DNA of 64,000 nt. Origin: CAXXOK01 sp963666755 (GTDB taxonomy: Bacteria; Bacillota; Clostridia; Christensenellales; Aristaeellaceae). Position numbers and translations under genes: made by a program. The first letter of the stretch is position 1, and the number at the start of each line of letters is the position of its first letter. The notes under the pieces were generated by a model. The model worked only from the letters and a program-made list of their open reading frames with translations, had not been told where the DNA came from and made no database searches. Location: positions 1-64,000 of the forward strand of contig CAXXGW010000002.1 in assembly GCA_963666755.2 (NCBI GenBank). The letters run 5' to 3'. Shown piece after piece: positions 17,538 to 28,155 of the stretch.

Positions 17538-17642
17538 GTGCGGATCGGCAGACCGGCCGGGGCGATCGGGCGCACCGGCGCCCCATCGCGGAAAAAGCTT
17601 GTACGGCAAGGCATTGCGCGGCCCGCAAACCCCTGTGTAAAT

Positions 17643-17671
17643 TTGACAAAGCGCCGCCGCTGCTGTATAGT
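17643..17671 (+). promoter_or_regulatory. promoter of the sortase-like protein gene
   Basis: TTGACA (17643-17648), a 17-nt spacer and TATAGT (17666-17671), 84 nt before the ATG. This is one of the strongest-looking promoters in the window. Confidence 0.75.
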
Positions 17672-17755
17672 ATAAGTCTATCCTTATCAGTAGCAAAACA
17701 GACCGGCTGTAGACCGGCAACATGCGGGCGAAGCCCGGCACGGGAGGTTGGGAGC

Positions 17756-20146
17756 ATGGCACCGGAGGCGGAACGTCACGCTGCGCCGTCGTCGGCATCG
17801 GCCTCGGACGGCGAGCCCCCTAAACCGGACGCCGCGCCCAATCTTTTTGCGCCCGTTTCGACCGCCAACCGCATTACAGGGCAGACGCACGGGCGGCGGC
17901 AGCATGCCCAACAGCAACTGACGCCGGGCAGCGCCTACGATTATGGGCGCAGCGAGTATTTTAAGCCCGTCTGGAGAGATCCCCTGCCCCGCGCGGAAGA
18001 TGCGCTGGGTTATCAAAAAAGCATGCCGGCCACATTCCTCAAGCGCACGCTGACCGAGCCCGCCCCCGCCGTGGCGGAGGCTCCGGGCTGGTTTTCGCCG
18101 CAGGTGGCCGCCTATCCGGGCATTCCGTTGCCGGCACAGTCGGCGGCAAATGCCGGCGCGCAAGGGATGGGGTTTGCGGCCCAGCCCGCCGTACCCGTGG
18201 CGTTTTCCGACCCGGCGGCACCGGACGTTCGCTCTGATCCGGCCGGAGCCCGGCCCGTGGCGTTCTCCGCCCCGGCGCAGGGCATCGCGCCTGCCCCGGC
18301 CATGCCGTCGGCTCCGGCAGTGCCGCAGAGCCCCACCCTGCCGGAGGGGTTGGCTTTCAGCACCGATGTGGCGCGCCCCGCCGTGGTAGAACCCCCCGCG
18401 CCCGAAACCCCCGCCCCGTGGCCCCTTGCGCCTTCCGCAACCGCCGCGCCCGTCGCGCCCCGTGGATACGGCATGCCCGCCCCCACAACCTTTGCGCCCG
18501 CGCCGGATGTTGTGTATGCCGCGCCGCAGCAGCCTTACGGCGTTTACACCGCGCCGGAGCCGCCCGCACAGCCACTTGCCCCCGCGACCGCCCCGGCGCC
18601 GGAGGCTGTTTGGGCCGTCGCGCCGGATTTGCATCCGGGCGACGCCTACGGTCTGTACCCGCCGCCGGTGGCCGCGCAGGCCGCCCCCGCCCGCCACCGC
18701 CGCGCCGAGCGCAACCGCGCGCAGGAGGCATACCCGCCCTTCCCCATGCCGGATACCTGGGCCGATATGGGCTGGAAATCGCCCGAGCCCGCCCCGATGG
18801 ACACCACCATGGTCTGGCGTGCCAGTGATCTGAACATGTTTGAGCGCAGCGCGTTTGCCGAGCCGCTCAACCCGTTTTCCGACCCCGGTGCCTTTGCGCA
18901 GGCGGGGTATCCGCCCGCCGAGCCTGAAGCCGCGCCCTACCCGGGCTGGGGCCCGGCCGCCCCTTGGGACGGCGAACCCCCCGCGCCTCAGGACGAGCCC
19001 GCCCCCTACCCCGAGGTAGAAGGGAGCGCCGTCGTGGGCGGCGTAGCAAACCCCTATGCCTACGGCGCGCCGTACGGCTTACCCGCAGAGCCGATGCCCC
19101 CCGCGCGCACAAAGCTATCCGAACGCGCGCCGCGCATACGTACCCTGTCCGCCGTCAGTCCATGGCGGCTGGCGCTGTGGGTCGGCTGTGCGCTGGTGCT
19201 GCTGTTTTGCGGTATCGAGGTGTTTAAAATTGTCCAGAGTCTGGTCAGTAACGAGCAATCCCTCAGCAATTACCGGCAGGAATATTACCGCCTGACAGGG
19301 CAGGACCCCGCCGATTCAGCCAACGGCGTGGAGCTGCTGCCCGCCGGGCAGACCTACACCCCCACCGCCACCCCGCAACCGGTGGTTACGGCCACGCCGG
19401 AACCGCGCATCGCGCAGAACGATCCGCTGATCGGCGTGGTGGACGCAGGCGGCGCAAGCGCCGCCCCGGCCCTGCCCTCGCAAACCCCCGTAACGCGCAC
19501 CCGGCTGACCAAGTACCCCGACAACCCCTTGCTGAGCGTGGACGAAGCCTTTACCGAACTGCGCAAGGAAAACCCGGACGTGGTGGGCCGCCTGACCATT
19601 GACGGCCTGCTGGACGAAACCATCGTGCAGCGCAACAACACCTTCTACCTCACGCACAACGCGCGCGGGCTGCACGGCACGCAGGGCGCGGTATTTGTGG
19701 ACGAGGGTTGCTCGCTGCAAAAGCCGCCGGAAAACCTGCTGCTGCGCGCGCAAACCCAGCCGGAAGGCAAGCTGTTCGCACCGCTGACGCGCTACGGGCA
19801 GGAAGGCGCGGCCTTTATCCGCGCGCACGGCATCGTGCGGTGCGATACAATTTACGAAAAAGGCGTGTTTGTGGTCTTTGCCGTAGTGCAGGCGGACAGC
19901 GACGTCAATTCCCCCGCGTATTTCAACTACGCGGGCTACCCGACCTTCCAGAGCGATTCGCAGATGCTGGGGTACGTCAAAGCCGCCCGCAACCACAGCG
20001 TATGCGCCATCGACGTGGGCGTGCGCGCCGACGACCGGCTGCTGACGCTGGCGACCGTCGGCGAAGGCAACGAAACAAAAAACTGGGTCATCTTCTGCCG
20101 CCGCCTTCGCAGTGGCGAATCGGAAACACATATCCAGCGCGACTAG
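17756..20146 (+). CDS. membrane-anchored class B sortase-like protein, apparently catalytically dead, with a long disordered N-terminus
   Basis: This 796-residue protein has no signal peptide. Residues 1-465 are Ala/Pro-rich and low complexity with no recognisable domain. A single membrane segment follows at about 469-492 (WRLALWVGCALVLLFCGIEV). After a linker (PTATPQPVVTATPEP), residues 606-790 match the class B sortase pattern: NPDVVGRLTIDGL, ETIVQRNNTFYLTHN, GAVFVDEGCS, FAPLTRYGQEGAAF, VFAVVQADSD and LLTLATVG. The family catalytic His (YGHN) is replaced by Gln666 in LLLRAQT, the Cys (LSTC) by Val768 in LATVG, and no Arg stands where the RxVV motif should be. By topology the disordered part is cytoplasmic and the sortase fold outside. 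I infer a structural or binding role. The next gene starts 30 bp later. Confidence 0.75.
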   Translation: MAPEAERHAAPSSASASDGEPPKPDAAPNLFAPVSTANRITGQTHGRRQHAQQQLTPGSAYDYGRSEYFKPVWRDPLPRAEDALGYQKSMPATFLKRTLTEPAPAVAEAPGWFSPQVAAYPGIPLPAQSAANAGAQGMGFAAQPAVPVAFSDPAAPDVRSDPAGARPVAFSAPAQGIAPAPAMPSAPAVPQSPTLPEGLAFSTDVARPAVVEPPAPETPAPWPLAPSATAAPVAPRGYGMPAPTTFAPAPDVVYAAPQQPYGVYTAPEPPAQPLAPATAPAPEAVWAVAPDLHPGDAYGLYPPPVAAQAAPARHRRAERNRAQEAYPPFPMPDTWADMGWKSPEPAPMDTTMVWRASDLNMFERSAFAEPLNPFSDPGAFAQAGYPPAEPEAAPYPGWGPAAPWDGEPPAPQDEPAPYPEVEGSAVVGGVANPYAYGAPYGLPAEPMPPARTKLSERAPRIRTLSAVSPWRLALWVGCALVLLFCGIEVFKIVQSLVSNEQSLSNYRQEYYRLTGQDPADSANGVELLPAGQTYTPTATPQPVVTATPEPRIAQNDPLIGVVDAGGASAAPALPSQTPVTRTRLTKYPDNPLLSVDEAFTELRKENPDVVGRLTIDGLLDETIVQRNNTFYLTHNARGLHGTQGAVFVDEGCSLQKPPENLLLRAQTQPEGKLFAPLTRYGQEGAAFIRAHGIVRCDTIYEKGVFVVFAVVQADSDVNSPAYFNYAGYPTFQSDSQMLGYVKAARNHSVCAIDVGVRADDRLLTLATVGEGNETKNWVIFCRRLRSGESETHIQRD

Positions 20147-20176
20147 GCGGCGCAAACCCGACAAAGGAGGGTGCTT

Positions 20177-21427
20177 ATGCAGGATTTGTTTATTCGCACC
20201 GGCGAACTGCTGATTCCCGCCCCCGACGTGGATCCCACGGCGTGGGCCTGTGTGGCGTGCGACCAATACACCTCCCAACCCGAATACTGGCATGAGGTGG
20301 AGGCGCTGGTAGGCGACCGCCCCAGCACGCTCAGGCTGGTGCTGCCGGAAATCTATCTGGATCAGGCGGCGCAGCGCATCCCCGCCATCCATCAGGCCAT
20401 GCTGGACGCGCTGGCGCAGGGCTGGCTGGTGCCCGGCGTCAGGGACGGCTTTATCCTGACGGATCGCAGCACCGGCAGCGGTGATCGGCTTGGGCTGGTG
20501 GTGCTGCTGGATTTGGAAGGGTACGATTACCGCCCCGGCAGCCGCACGCCCGTGCGCGCCACCGAAGGCACCATCGAAGCGCGGATTCCCCCGCGGCTGG
20601 CGGTGCGGCGCGGCGCGGCGCTGGAACTGAGCCACGTGCTGCTGCTGGCCGACGACCCGCACCAGACGGTGCTGGAGCCGCTGCTGGCACGCAGCGATAC
20701 CCTGCCCCTGCTGTACGACTTCCCGCTGATGCAGGGCGGCGGCCATGTGCGCGGCTACGCCGTGCAGGGGGCCGACGCCGTGGCGGTGCTGGCGGCCCTG
20801 CGCGCCCTGTGGGAGCGGCACCCCGGTGGGATGCTGCTGGCCGTGGGCGACGGTAACCACAGCCTGGCTACCGCCAAGGCCGCCTGGGAGGAGCGCAAGG
20901 CGCACCTGACCCAGGCCGAACAGGCGGACGACCCCGCCCGCTACGCGATGGTGGAGATCGTGAACATCCATGACGACGCGCTCACCTTCGAGCCTATCCA
21001 CCGGGTGCTGTTCCATGTGGATGGCGACGCGCTGCTGGCCGACTGGCGCGCGCATGCGCAGGGGGCGGACTATTCGCTGGTGTGCGATACCACCGGGCAG
21101 CCGGTGGAACTGGTGTACGGCGGCAAGGCGGTGCCGCTGTCGATCTGCGGCTCGGGCGCGCCGCTGGCGGTGGGCGCGCTGCAGACCTTCTTGGATACAT
21201 GGCTGCCCGCGCACCCCGACGCGCGGCTGGATTATGTGCACGGCGCGGATACCGCCCGGGCGCTGGCCCAGCAGCCGGACACGGCGGCCCTCCTGCTGCC
21301 CGCGTTCCCCAAAGGCCAGCTGTTCCCCGCGGTGGAGGCCATGGGCGTACTGCCCCGCAAGACCTTCAGCATGGGGGAAGCGCACGAGAAACGCTATTAT
21401 CTGGAGGCGCGGCGGCTCCAACGCTGA
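20177..21427 (+). CDS. DUF1015 family protein
   Basis: The ATG at 20177 has AAAGGAGG 6 nt upstream; an in-frame GTG at 20171 is too close to that site. The 416-residue cytoplasmic protein shows the family blocks: CVACDQYTSQPEYW near the N-terminus, TEGTIEARIPPRL, PLLYDFPLMQGGGHVRGY, LLAVGDGNHSLATAKAAWE and the C-terminal LLPAFPKGQLFPAVEAMGVL-type segment. Members are often annotated HTH-like or of unknown function and contain a conserved GDGNHS motif. It is probably co-transcribed with the sortase-like gene 30 bp upstream, but I see no functional link. Confidence 0.8.
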   Translation: MQDLFIRTGELLIPAPDVDPTAWACVACDQYTSQPEYWHEVEALVGDRPSTLRLVLPEIYLDQAAQRIPAIHQAMLDALAQGWLVPGVRDGFILTDRSTGSGDRLGLVVLLDLEGYDYRPGSRTPVRATEGTIEARIPPRLAVRRGAALELSHVLLLADDPHQTVLEPLLARSDTLPLLYDFPLMQGGGHVRGYAVQGADAVAVLAALRALWERHPGGMLLAVGDGNHSLATAKAAWEERKAHLTQAEQADDPARYAMVEIVNIHDDALTFEPIHRVLFHVDGDALLADWRAHAQGADYSLVCDTTGQPVELVYGGKAVPLSICGSGAPLAVGALQTFLDTWLPAHPDARLDYVHGADTARALAQQPDTAALLLPAFPKGQLFPAVEAMGVLPRKTFSMGEAHEKRYYLEARRLQR

Positions 21428-21444
21428 GCCTCCGCCCCACCCCG

Positions 21445-21484
21445 GCCCGGCGCTGCATAGTTTTGCGCCGGGCTTTGCCTTTTC
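21445..21484 (+). terminator. Rho-independent terminator
   Basis: GCCCGGCGC (21445-21453) pairs with GCGCCGGGC (21465-21473), followed by TTTGCCTTTTCC. Confidence 0.75.
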
Positions 21485-21564
21485 CCCGGCGGTTGTATTT
21501 TCGTGTCACGCTCAATTTTTATACGTTCCGCGAAAATTTCCGCTCACAAAGTTGCAAAAAGCCC

Positions 21565-21593
21565 TTGACAAACGCCGCCGTTTCATACATAAT
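21565..21593 (+). promoter_or_regulatory. arg operon promoter
   Basis: TTGACA (21565-21570), a 17-nt spacer and CATAAT (21588-21593), 31 nt before the argG start. Confidence 0.75.
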
Positions 21594-21596
21594 TCC

Positions 21597-21610
21597 TGCA
21601 TAAATATTCA
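21597..21610 (+). promoter_or_regulatory. candidate ArgR (ARG box) operator
   Basis: TGCATAAATATTCA matches the ARG box pattern TGAATwwwwATTCA at all but one position. It covers the expected transcription start just downstream of the -10, and ends at the ribosome binding site (AAGGAGG). An ArgR dimer here would block initiation when arginine is plentiful. No argR gene is in the window. Confidence 0.65.
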
Positions 21611-21624
21611 AGGAGGAAACCACC

Positions 21625-22857
<1,233 letters not shown>

Positions 22858-22981
22858 CGCCGCGCCGCGCCTGCAGGCGCGCGCAAACCCAACACGGCCC
22901 GCGCGCCGTCTTGCCGCCCCACGCGCCGCGGCCGTGGGGCGGCCGCCGCGTCCTATCCCCCAGGAAAGGTGGAACCCCCGC

Positions 22982-23923
22982 ATGATTAAGGTCTTTATCA
23001 ACGGCGGCAGCGGCACCACGGGGCTGCGCATCGCCGAGCGGCTGCAGGCCCGGCCGGACATCGAGCTTCTGACTCTCCCGGAGGAGCGGCGCAAGCTCGT
23101 GGCCGCGCAGGCGGAGCTGGCCGCGCAGGCGGATATCACCTTCCTGTGCCTGCCGGACGAGGCCAGCCGCGCGCTGATCGACGCGCTGGGCGACGGGGCC
23201 GGGCATGTGCTGGATACCAGCACGGCCTTCCGCACCGACCCGCGTTTCACCTACGGCTTTGCGGAGCTTAATGCCGCGCAGGAGGCCGCCATCCGCGGTG
23301 CGCACCGCGTGGCGGTGCCCGGCTGCCATGCCAGCGGCGCGATTGCCCTTTTGTACCCGCTGGTGGCGGCGGGCGCGCTGGCGGCGGATGCGCCGGTCAG
23401 CCTGACCTCGCTTACCGGCTACAGCGGCGGCGGCAAGAGCATGATCGCCGCATACGAAGCACCCGACCGCCCCGCCGCGCTGGACGCCCCCACCGCGTAC
23501 GCGCTGGGGCAGACCCACAAGCACCTGCCGGAAATTACGCACGTTTGCAGGCTGAGCCGGCCGCCGGTGCTGCTGCCGATCGTGGCGGACTATTACGCGG
23601 GCATGACGGTGCTTTTGCCGCTGCCCACGGGGCTGCTGCGCCCCGGGCTTACGCTTGCGGCCATAAGCGACCTTTACGCCGCGCATTACGCCGGGCAGGC
23701 GCTGGTGCGCGCGCTGGCCCCCAACCCCGCCGCGGGCACTGCGGGCAACGCGCTGGCGGGCAGCGACCTGATGCAGGTGTTTGTTACCGGCAACGACCAG
23801 CGGATGGTGGCCGTGGCCCGCTTCGACAATCTGGGCAAGGGCGCCAGCGGCGCGGCCATCCAGTGCATGAACCTGATGCTGGGGCTGGACCCCGCCGCCG
23901 GGCTCGTGACCGATTGCGACTGA
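22982..23923 (+). CDS. argC: N-acetyl-gamma-glutamyl-phosphate reductase, short form
   Basis: The start is the ATG at 22982 after AGGAAAGGTGG; upstream in-frame codons run into argG and have no binding site. The 313-residue length and NGGSGTTGLRIAERL start fit the less common short form of ArgC. The catalytic cysteine is Cys115 in VPGCHASG, and the phosphate/substrate region includes LTGYSGGGKSMI and the HKHLPEI histidine. It reduces N-acetylglutamyl phosphate with NADPH. The 124-bp gap from argG holds GC-rich palindromes (such as 22866-22881) that might modulate readthrough. Confidence 0.95.
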   Translation: MIKVFINGGSGTTGLRIAERLQARPDIELLTLPEERRKLVAAQAELAAQADITFLCLPDEASRALIDALGDGAGHVLDTSTAFRTDPRFTYGFAELNAAQEAAIRGAHRVAVPGCHASGAIALLYPLVAAGALAADAPVSLTSLTGYSGGGKSMIAAYEAPDRPAALDAPTAYALGQTHKHLPEITHVCRLSRPPVLLPIVADYYAGMTVLLPLPTGLLRPGLTLAAISDLYAAHYAGQALVRALAPNPAAGTAGNALAGSDLMQVFVTGNDQRMVAVARFDNLGKGASGAAIQCMNLMLGLDPAAGLVTDCD

Positions 23924-23941
23924 AATGTGAGGATGAGATCG

Positions 23942-25171
23942 ATGACCGATCCGTTTGTGCTGATTGAGGGCGGCGTGGTGGCCGCGCAGGGGTTCCGGGC
24001 CGCAGGCGAGCATCTGGGCATTCGCAAGAACCGCTCCAAGCGGGATACCGCGCTGATTGTGAGCGATGTGCCGTGTGCGGCGGCATGCTGCTATACCCGC
24101 AACCTGGTGCAGGGCGCGCCGCTGGCCGTGACCCGCGCGCACGTGGCCGACGGCCGCGCGCAGGCTGTGATCTGCAACAGCGGCAACGCCAACACCTGCA
24201 ACCATAACGGCGTGGAAATTGCCGAGGGCATGAGCGCGCTGGTGCAGCAGTATACCGGCGTGGCCGCGGCGGACGTGATTGTCGCCTCCACCGGGGTCAT
24301 CGGGCAGCCGATGTCGCTGGAGCCTTTTACCAACGGTATGGGCATGCTGGCGGCGGCTTTGCGGCCGGACGGCGGGCACGATGCGGCCGAGGCCATCATG
24401 ACCACCGACACCGTAGCCAAGGAAGTGGCCGTGCGCTTTCTGCTGGACGGGCATGAATGCCACATGGGCGCTATCAGCAAGGGCAGCGGCATGATCCACC
24501 CCAACATGGCTACCATGCTGTGCTTTGTAACCACCGACGCGGCCATCGCGCCCGCCTGCCTGCAGGCGGCCCTGAGCGCCGTGGTGAAGGATACCTTCAA
24601 CATGCTCTCCATCGACGGGGATACCTCCACCAACGATATGGTGTCGGTGCTGGCCAACGGCATGGCCGGGAATCCGGAAATTACCGTGCCCGAGGGCGAG
24701 GCCTACTGTACATTCCAAGCGGCGCTCCTGCAGGTTTGCGCAAAGCTGTGCCGCATCATGGCCCGCGACGGCGAGGGCGCCACGCGCTTGCTCACCTGCA
24801 CCGTCACGGGCGCGGCGGATAAGCAAACCGCGCAGCTTGTCGCCAAGAGTGTGATCTGCTCCAACCTGCTCAAGGCTGCGGTGTTCGGCGCGGACGCCAA
24901 CTGGGGGCGCGTGCTGTGCGCCATCGGTTACAGCGGCGCGGATGTGGATGTGCAGAAGATCGACGTGCAGTTTCAGAGCCGCGCGGGCGTGATTGCCGTG
25001 TGCGTGGCGGGCAGCGGCGTGCCCTTTGACGAAACCGCCGCGCGCCGCGTGCTCACCGAGGACGAAATCGACGTCGCGGTGCAGCTGAACGCGGGCGATG
25101 CAAGCGCGGTGGCCTGGGGCTGCGACCTGACGTATGACTATGTGAAGATCAACGGCGATTACCGCACCTGA
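23942..25171 (+). CDS. argJ: bifunctional glutamate N-acetyltransferase / ornithine acetyltransferase
   Basis: The ATG at 23942 (MTDPFVLIEGG) has GAGG 9 nt upstream; GTG and ATG codons just before it lack spacing. The 409-residue protein contains ICNSGNANTC, ASTGVIGQPM, TTDTVAKEV and the self-cleavage site GMIHPNMATML, where Thr191 should become the N-terminal nucleophile of the beta chain. It recycles the acetyl group from N-acetylornithine to glutamate and may also use acetyl-CoA, so no argA is needed. It sits 18 bp after argC. Confidence 0.96.
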   Translation: MTDPFVLIEGGVVAAQGFRAAGEHLGIRKNRSKRDTALIVSDVPCAAACCYTRNLVQGAPLAVTRAHVADGRAQAVICNSGNANTCNHNGVEIAEGMSALVQQYTGVAAADVIVASTGVIGQPMSLEPFTNGMGMLAAALRPDGGHDAAEAIMTTDTVAKEVAVRFLLDGHECHMGAISKGSGMIHPNMATMLCFVTTDAAIAPACLQAALSAVVKDTFNMLSIDGDTSTNDMVSVLANGMAGNPEITVPEGEAYCTFQAALLQVCAKLCRIMARDGEGATRLLTCTVTGAADKQTAQLVAKSVICSNLLKAAVFGADANWGRVLCAIGYSGADVDVQKIDVQFQSRAGVIAVCVAGSGVPFDETAARRVLTEDEIDVAVQLNAGDASAVAWGCDLTYDYVKINGDYRT

Positions 25172-25197
25172 CCCCCCGCCTGAAAGGAGCCGCCCCG

Positions 25198-26049
25198 ATG
25201 ACCATCAGCGAACGCGCGCAGGTGCTGATTCAGGCCCTGCCCTATATCCAGAAATACAACGGCAAGATTGTGGTAATCAAGTACGGCGGCAACGCCATGG
25301 TCAATGAGGAGCTTAAGCGCGCCGTAATGGGCGATCTGCTGCTGTTGCAGCTGGTGGGCGTGCGCGTGGTGCTGGTGCACGGCGGCGGCCCGGAAATTAA
25401 CGATCTGCTCAAGCGGCTGGGCAAAAAAAGCGAGTTTGTGGACGGCCTGCGCGTAACCGACGAGGAAACCGCCGACGTGGTGCAGATGGTGCTGGCCGGC
25501 AAGGTGGGCAAGAGCCTCGTCAGCCTGATCCAGACGGTCGGGGGCAAGGCCATCGGCCTGTGCGGCATGGACGGGCACATGATCGAGGCCACCCGCATGG
25601 ACGATGTGCACGGCTACGTGGGCGAGATCACGCGCATCAACGCCACCCCCATACTGGATGTGCTGGAAAAGGGCTACATCCCCGTCATTTCCACATTGGG
25701 GTGCGACAGCGAAGGCCACGCCTACAACATCAACGCCGATACCGCCGCCGCGCGCATCGCCGCGGAGCTCAAGGCGGAAAGCTTCATCAGCATGACGGAT
25801 ATCCGCGGCATCCTGCGCGACCCGAAGGACGAGAGCACGCTCATCAGCGTGGTCAAGGCCAGCGAAGCGCCGGAGCTGACCCGCGAGGGCGTGATCTCCG
25901 GCGGCATGATCCCCAAGGTAGAGTGCTGCATCGAAGCCATCCGCCGCGGGGTGGGGCGCGTGTTCATCATCGACGGGCGGGTACCCCACGCCATCCTGAT
26001 CGAGTGCCTGACCGACGAGGGCGTAGGCACCATGTTTGTGCGGGGCTGA
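25198..26049 (+). CDS. argB: acetylglutamate kinase
   Basis: The ATG at 25198 follows GAAAGGAG. The 283-residue protein has the amino-acid kinase motifs KYGGNAM (Lys28), VLVHGGGPEIN, NINADTAAARIA and TDIRGI. It phosphorylates N-acetylglutamate. The N-terminal extension before the first strand is about 20 residues, the length associated in this family with arginine-sensitive hexameric enzymes, but feedback inhibition is only a possibility. Confidence 0.97.
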   Translation: MTISERAQVLIQALPYIQKYNGKIVVIKYGGNAMVNEELKRAVMGDLLLLQLVGVRVVLVHGGGPEINDLLKRLGKKSEFVDGLRVTDEETADVVQMVLAGKVGKSLVSLIQTVGGKAIGLCGMDGHMIEATRMDDVHGYVGEITRINATPILDVLEKGYIPVISTLGCDSEGHAYNINADTAAARIAAELKAESFISMTDIRGILRDPKDESTLISVVKASEAPELTREGVISGGMIPKVECCIEAIRRGVGRVFIIDGRVPHAILIECLTDEGVGTMFVRG

Positions 26050-26074
26050 CCCCCGCGGGCAGGAGGAAAGAAGC

Positions 26075-27241
26075 ATGACAACGACGGTGGAACTGGATAC
26101 CGCCTATGTGGCGCATACCTACGCGCGTTTCCCGGTGGTGTTTACGCACGGCGAGGGCGCGCTGCTGTTTGACGAGGCGGGCCGCCGCTACATCGACATG
26201 GGCAGCGGCATCGCCGTGAGCGTGCTGGGCTACGGCAACCCCGCCTGGGAGGAGGCCGTGTGCAGCCAGGCGCACGCGCTGGCGCATGTCAGCAACCTGT
26301 ACTACACCTCGCCGCAGGCAGAGCTGGCGCAGCTTTTGTGCGAGCGCAGCGGCATGAAGCGCGTGTTTTTCGGCAACTCCGGGGCGGAAGCCAACGAGTG
26401 CGCCATCAAGGTGGCGCGCAAGTACAGCGCCGACCGCCACGGCGAAAACGTGCGCCCCGTGATCATCACGCTGGAAAACAGCTTTCACGGCCGCACGCTG
26501 GCCACGCTGGCCGCCACGGGGCAGGATGTGTTCCACCACACGTTCGGGCCGTTTCCGGAGGGGTTTGCCTACGCAAAGCCCAACGACGCGGCCGGGCTCG
26601 CGGCCCTGATGGAGCAGCTGCCCGTGTGCGGCGTGCTGGTGGAAACCGTGCAGGGCGAAGGCGGCGTGGAACCGCTCAAGCGCGAATACCTGCAGGCCGT
26701 GCGCGACCTGACCGCCCAGCACGACGCGCTGATGATGGTGGACGAGGTGCAGACCGGCAACGGCCGCACCGGCACGCTGTTCAGCTACCAGCGTTACGAT
26801 TGGCTGCCCGATGTGGTCACTACCGCCAAGGGGCTGGCGGGCGGGCTGCCTATGGGCGCGTGCCTGATCGGCGAAAAGGCGATGGACACGCTTACCCCCG
26901 GCAGTCACGGCTCCACCTTCGGCGGCAACCCGGTGTGCGCGGCGGCCGCGCTGGCCGTGCAAAGCCAGCTGACCGACGATCTGCTGGCCGAGGTCAAACG
27001 CAAGGGCAAGTACATCGCCGCGGAGCTGAGCGAGCTATCCAGCGTGCACAGCGTATCCGGCCGGGGGCTGATGCTGGGCGTCGAAACCGAAAAAGACCCC
27101 AAGGCACTTGTAAACGCGCTGCTCAAGCGCGGCGTGGTATGCCTGACCGCCAAGAACAAGCTGCGCCTGCTGCCGCCGCTCACCATTGGGTGGGACGAGC
27201 TGGAGGAGGCCGTGACCATCCTGAAGGAGGAACTGGCCTGA
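26075..27241 (+). CDS. argD: acetylornithine aminotransferase
   Basis: The ATG at 26075 follows AGGAGG. The 388-residue class III aminotransferase has GNSGAEANECAIK, SFHGRTLATLAATG, MVDEVQTGNGRTG (Asp223, Glu224), the PLP lysine in TTAKGLAGGLPMG (Lys252) and GSTFGGNPVCAAA. It makes N-acetylornithine using glutamate as donor. Its stop overlaps the argF start (TGATG). Confidence 0.96.
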   Translation: MTTTVELDTAYVAHTYARFPVVFTHGEGALLFDEAGRRYIDMGSGIAVSVLGYGNPAWEEAVCSQAHALAHVSNLYYTSPQAELAQLLCERSGMKRVFFGNSGAEANECAIKVARKYSADRHGENVRPVIITLENSFHGRTLATLAATGQDVFHHTFGPFPEGFAYAKPNDAAGLAALMEQLPVCGVLVETVQGEGGVEPLKREYLQAVRDLTAQHDALMMVDEVQTGNGRTGTLFSYQRYDWLPDVVTTAKGLAGGLPMGACLIGEKAMDTLTPGSHGSTFGGNPVCAAAALAVQSQLTDDLLAEVKRKGKYIAAELSELSSVHSVSGRGLMLGVETEKDPKALVNALLKRGVVCLTAKNKLRLLPPLTIGWDELEEAVTILKEELA

Positions 27242-28155
27242 TGAGCGAACCGATGAAACACCTGCTGAAACTGGGCGACCTTTCCACCGAGCAGATTCTG
27301 GATGTGCTGAACCTGGCCGACCAGCTCAAGTATGAGCGCAAGCACGGTATCGCGCACCCGGTGCTGGCAGGCAAAACCCTGGGCATGATCTTCCAGAAGG
27401 CCAGCACGCGCACGCGCGTATCCTTCGAGGTGGGCATGTACCAGCTGGGCGGCAACGCGCTTTTCCTGAGCAGCCGCGATTTGCAGATCGGCCGGGGCGA
27501 GCCCGTGCAGGATACCGCGCGGGTGCTGAGCCGCTACCTGGACGGCATCATGATCCGCACCTATGCCCAGCAGGAGGTGGAGGATCTGGCGCGCTACGGC
27601 AGCATCCCCATCATCAACGGGCTGACGGACTACGCGCACCCCTGCCAGGTGCTGGCGGACTTAATGACCATCCGCGAGCGCAAGGGCAGCTTCAAGGGCC
27701 TGAAACTCTGCTTTGTGGGCGACGGCAACAACATGGCCAACAGCCTGATCGTAGGCGGCATCAAGGTGGGCATGCAGGTATCCGTGGCCTGCCCCGACGC
27801 GTACCGGCCGGACGCGGCCATTATGGACTGGGCGCAGAAAACCGGCAACTTTACCTGCAGCGCCGATGTGCAGGCCATGGCCGCCAACGCCGATGTGGTG
27901 TACACCGACGTTTGGGCCAGCATGGGCGACGAGGGCGAGGCGGAAGTACGGCGCAAGGCGTTTGCCGACTATCAGGTAAACGACGCGGTGATGGCCGTCG
28001 CCAAAAAGGATGCGATGGTGCAGCACTGCCTGCCCGCGCACCGTGGCGAAGAGCTGACCGAGGCGGTTTTGGAAGCCCATGCGGATGAAATTTTCGAGGA
28101 AGCGGAAAACCGGCTGCATGCCCAAAAGGCGGTTCTGGTTAAGTTAATGAAGTAA
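27241..28155 (+). CDS. argF: ornithine carbamoyltransferase
   Basis: The 304-residue protein has the carbamoyl phosphate motif STRTR (residues 55-59), the HPCQ motif in DYAHPCQVLADLMT, and the ornithine-side HCLPAHRGEE, with the FMxCLP-type loop shortened as in other OTCases. It forms citrulline from ornithine and carbamoyl phosphate. The start is fixed by its 1-bp overlap with the argD stop. It is the last gene of the operon. Confidence 0.97.
   Translation: MSEPMKHLLKLGDLSTEQILDVLNLADQLKYERKHGIAHPVLAGKTLGMIFQKASTRTRVSFEVGMYQLGGNALFLSSRDLQIGRGEPVQDTARVLSRYLDGIMIRTYAQQEVEDLARYGSIPIINGLTDYAHPCQVLADLMTIRERKGSFKGLKLCFVGDGNNMANSLIVGGIKVGMQVSVACPDAYRPDAAIMDWAQKTGNFTCSADVQAMAANADVVYTDVWASMGDEGEAEVRRKAFADYQVNDAVMAVAKKDAMVQHCLPAHRGEELTEAVLEAHADEIFEEAENRLHAQKAVLVKLMK

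Noticed and set aside
17462..17642. Purine riboswitch before purA
   Set aside because: The leader between the promoter and the ATG is only about 40 nt and shows no aptamer-like three-way junction.
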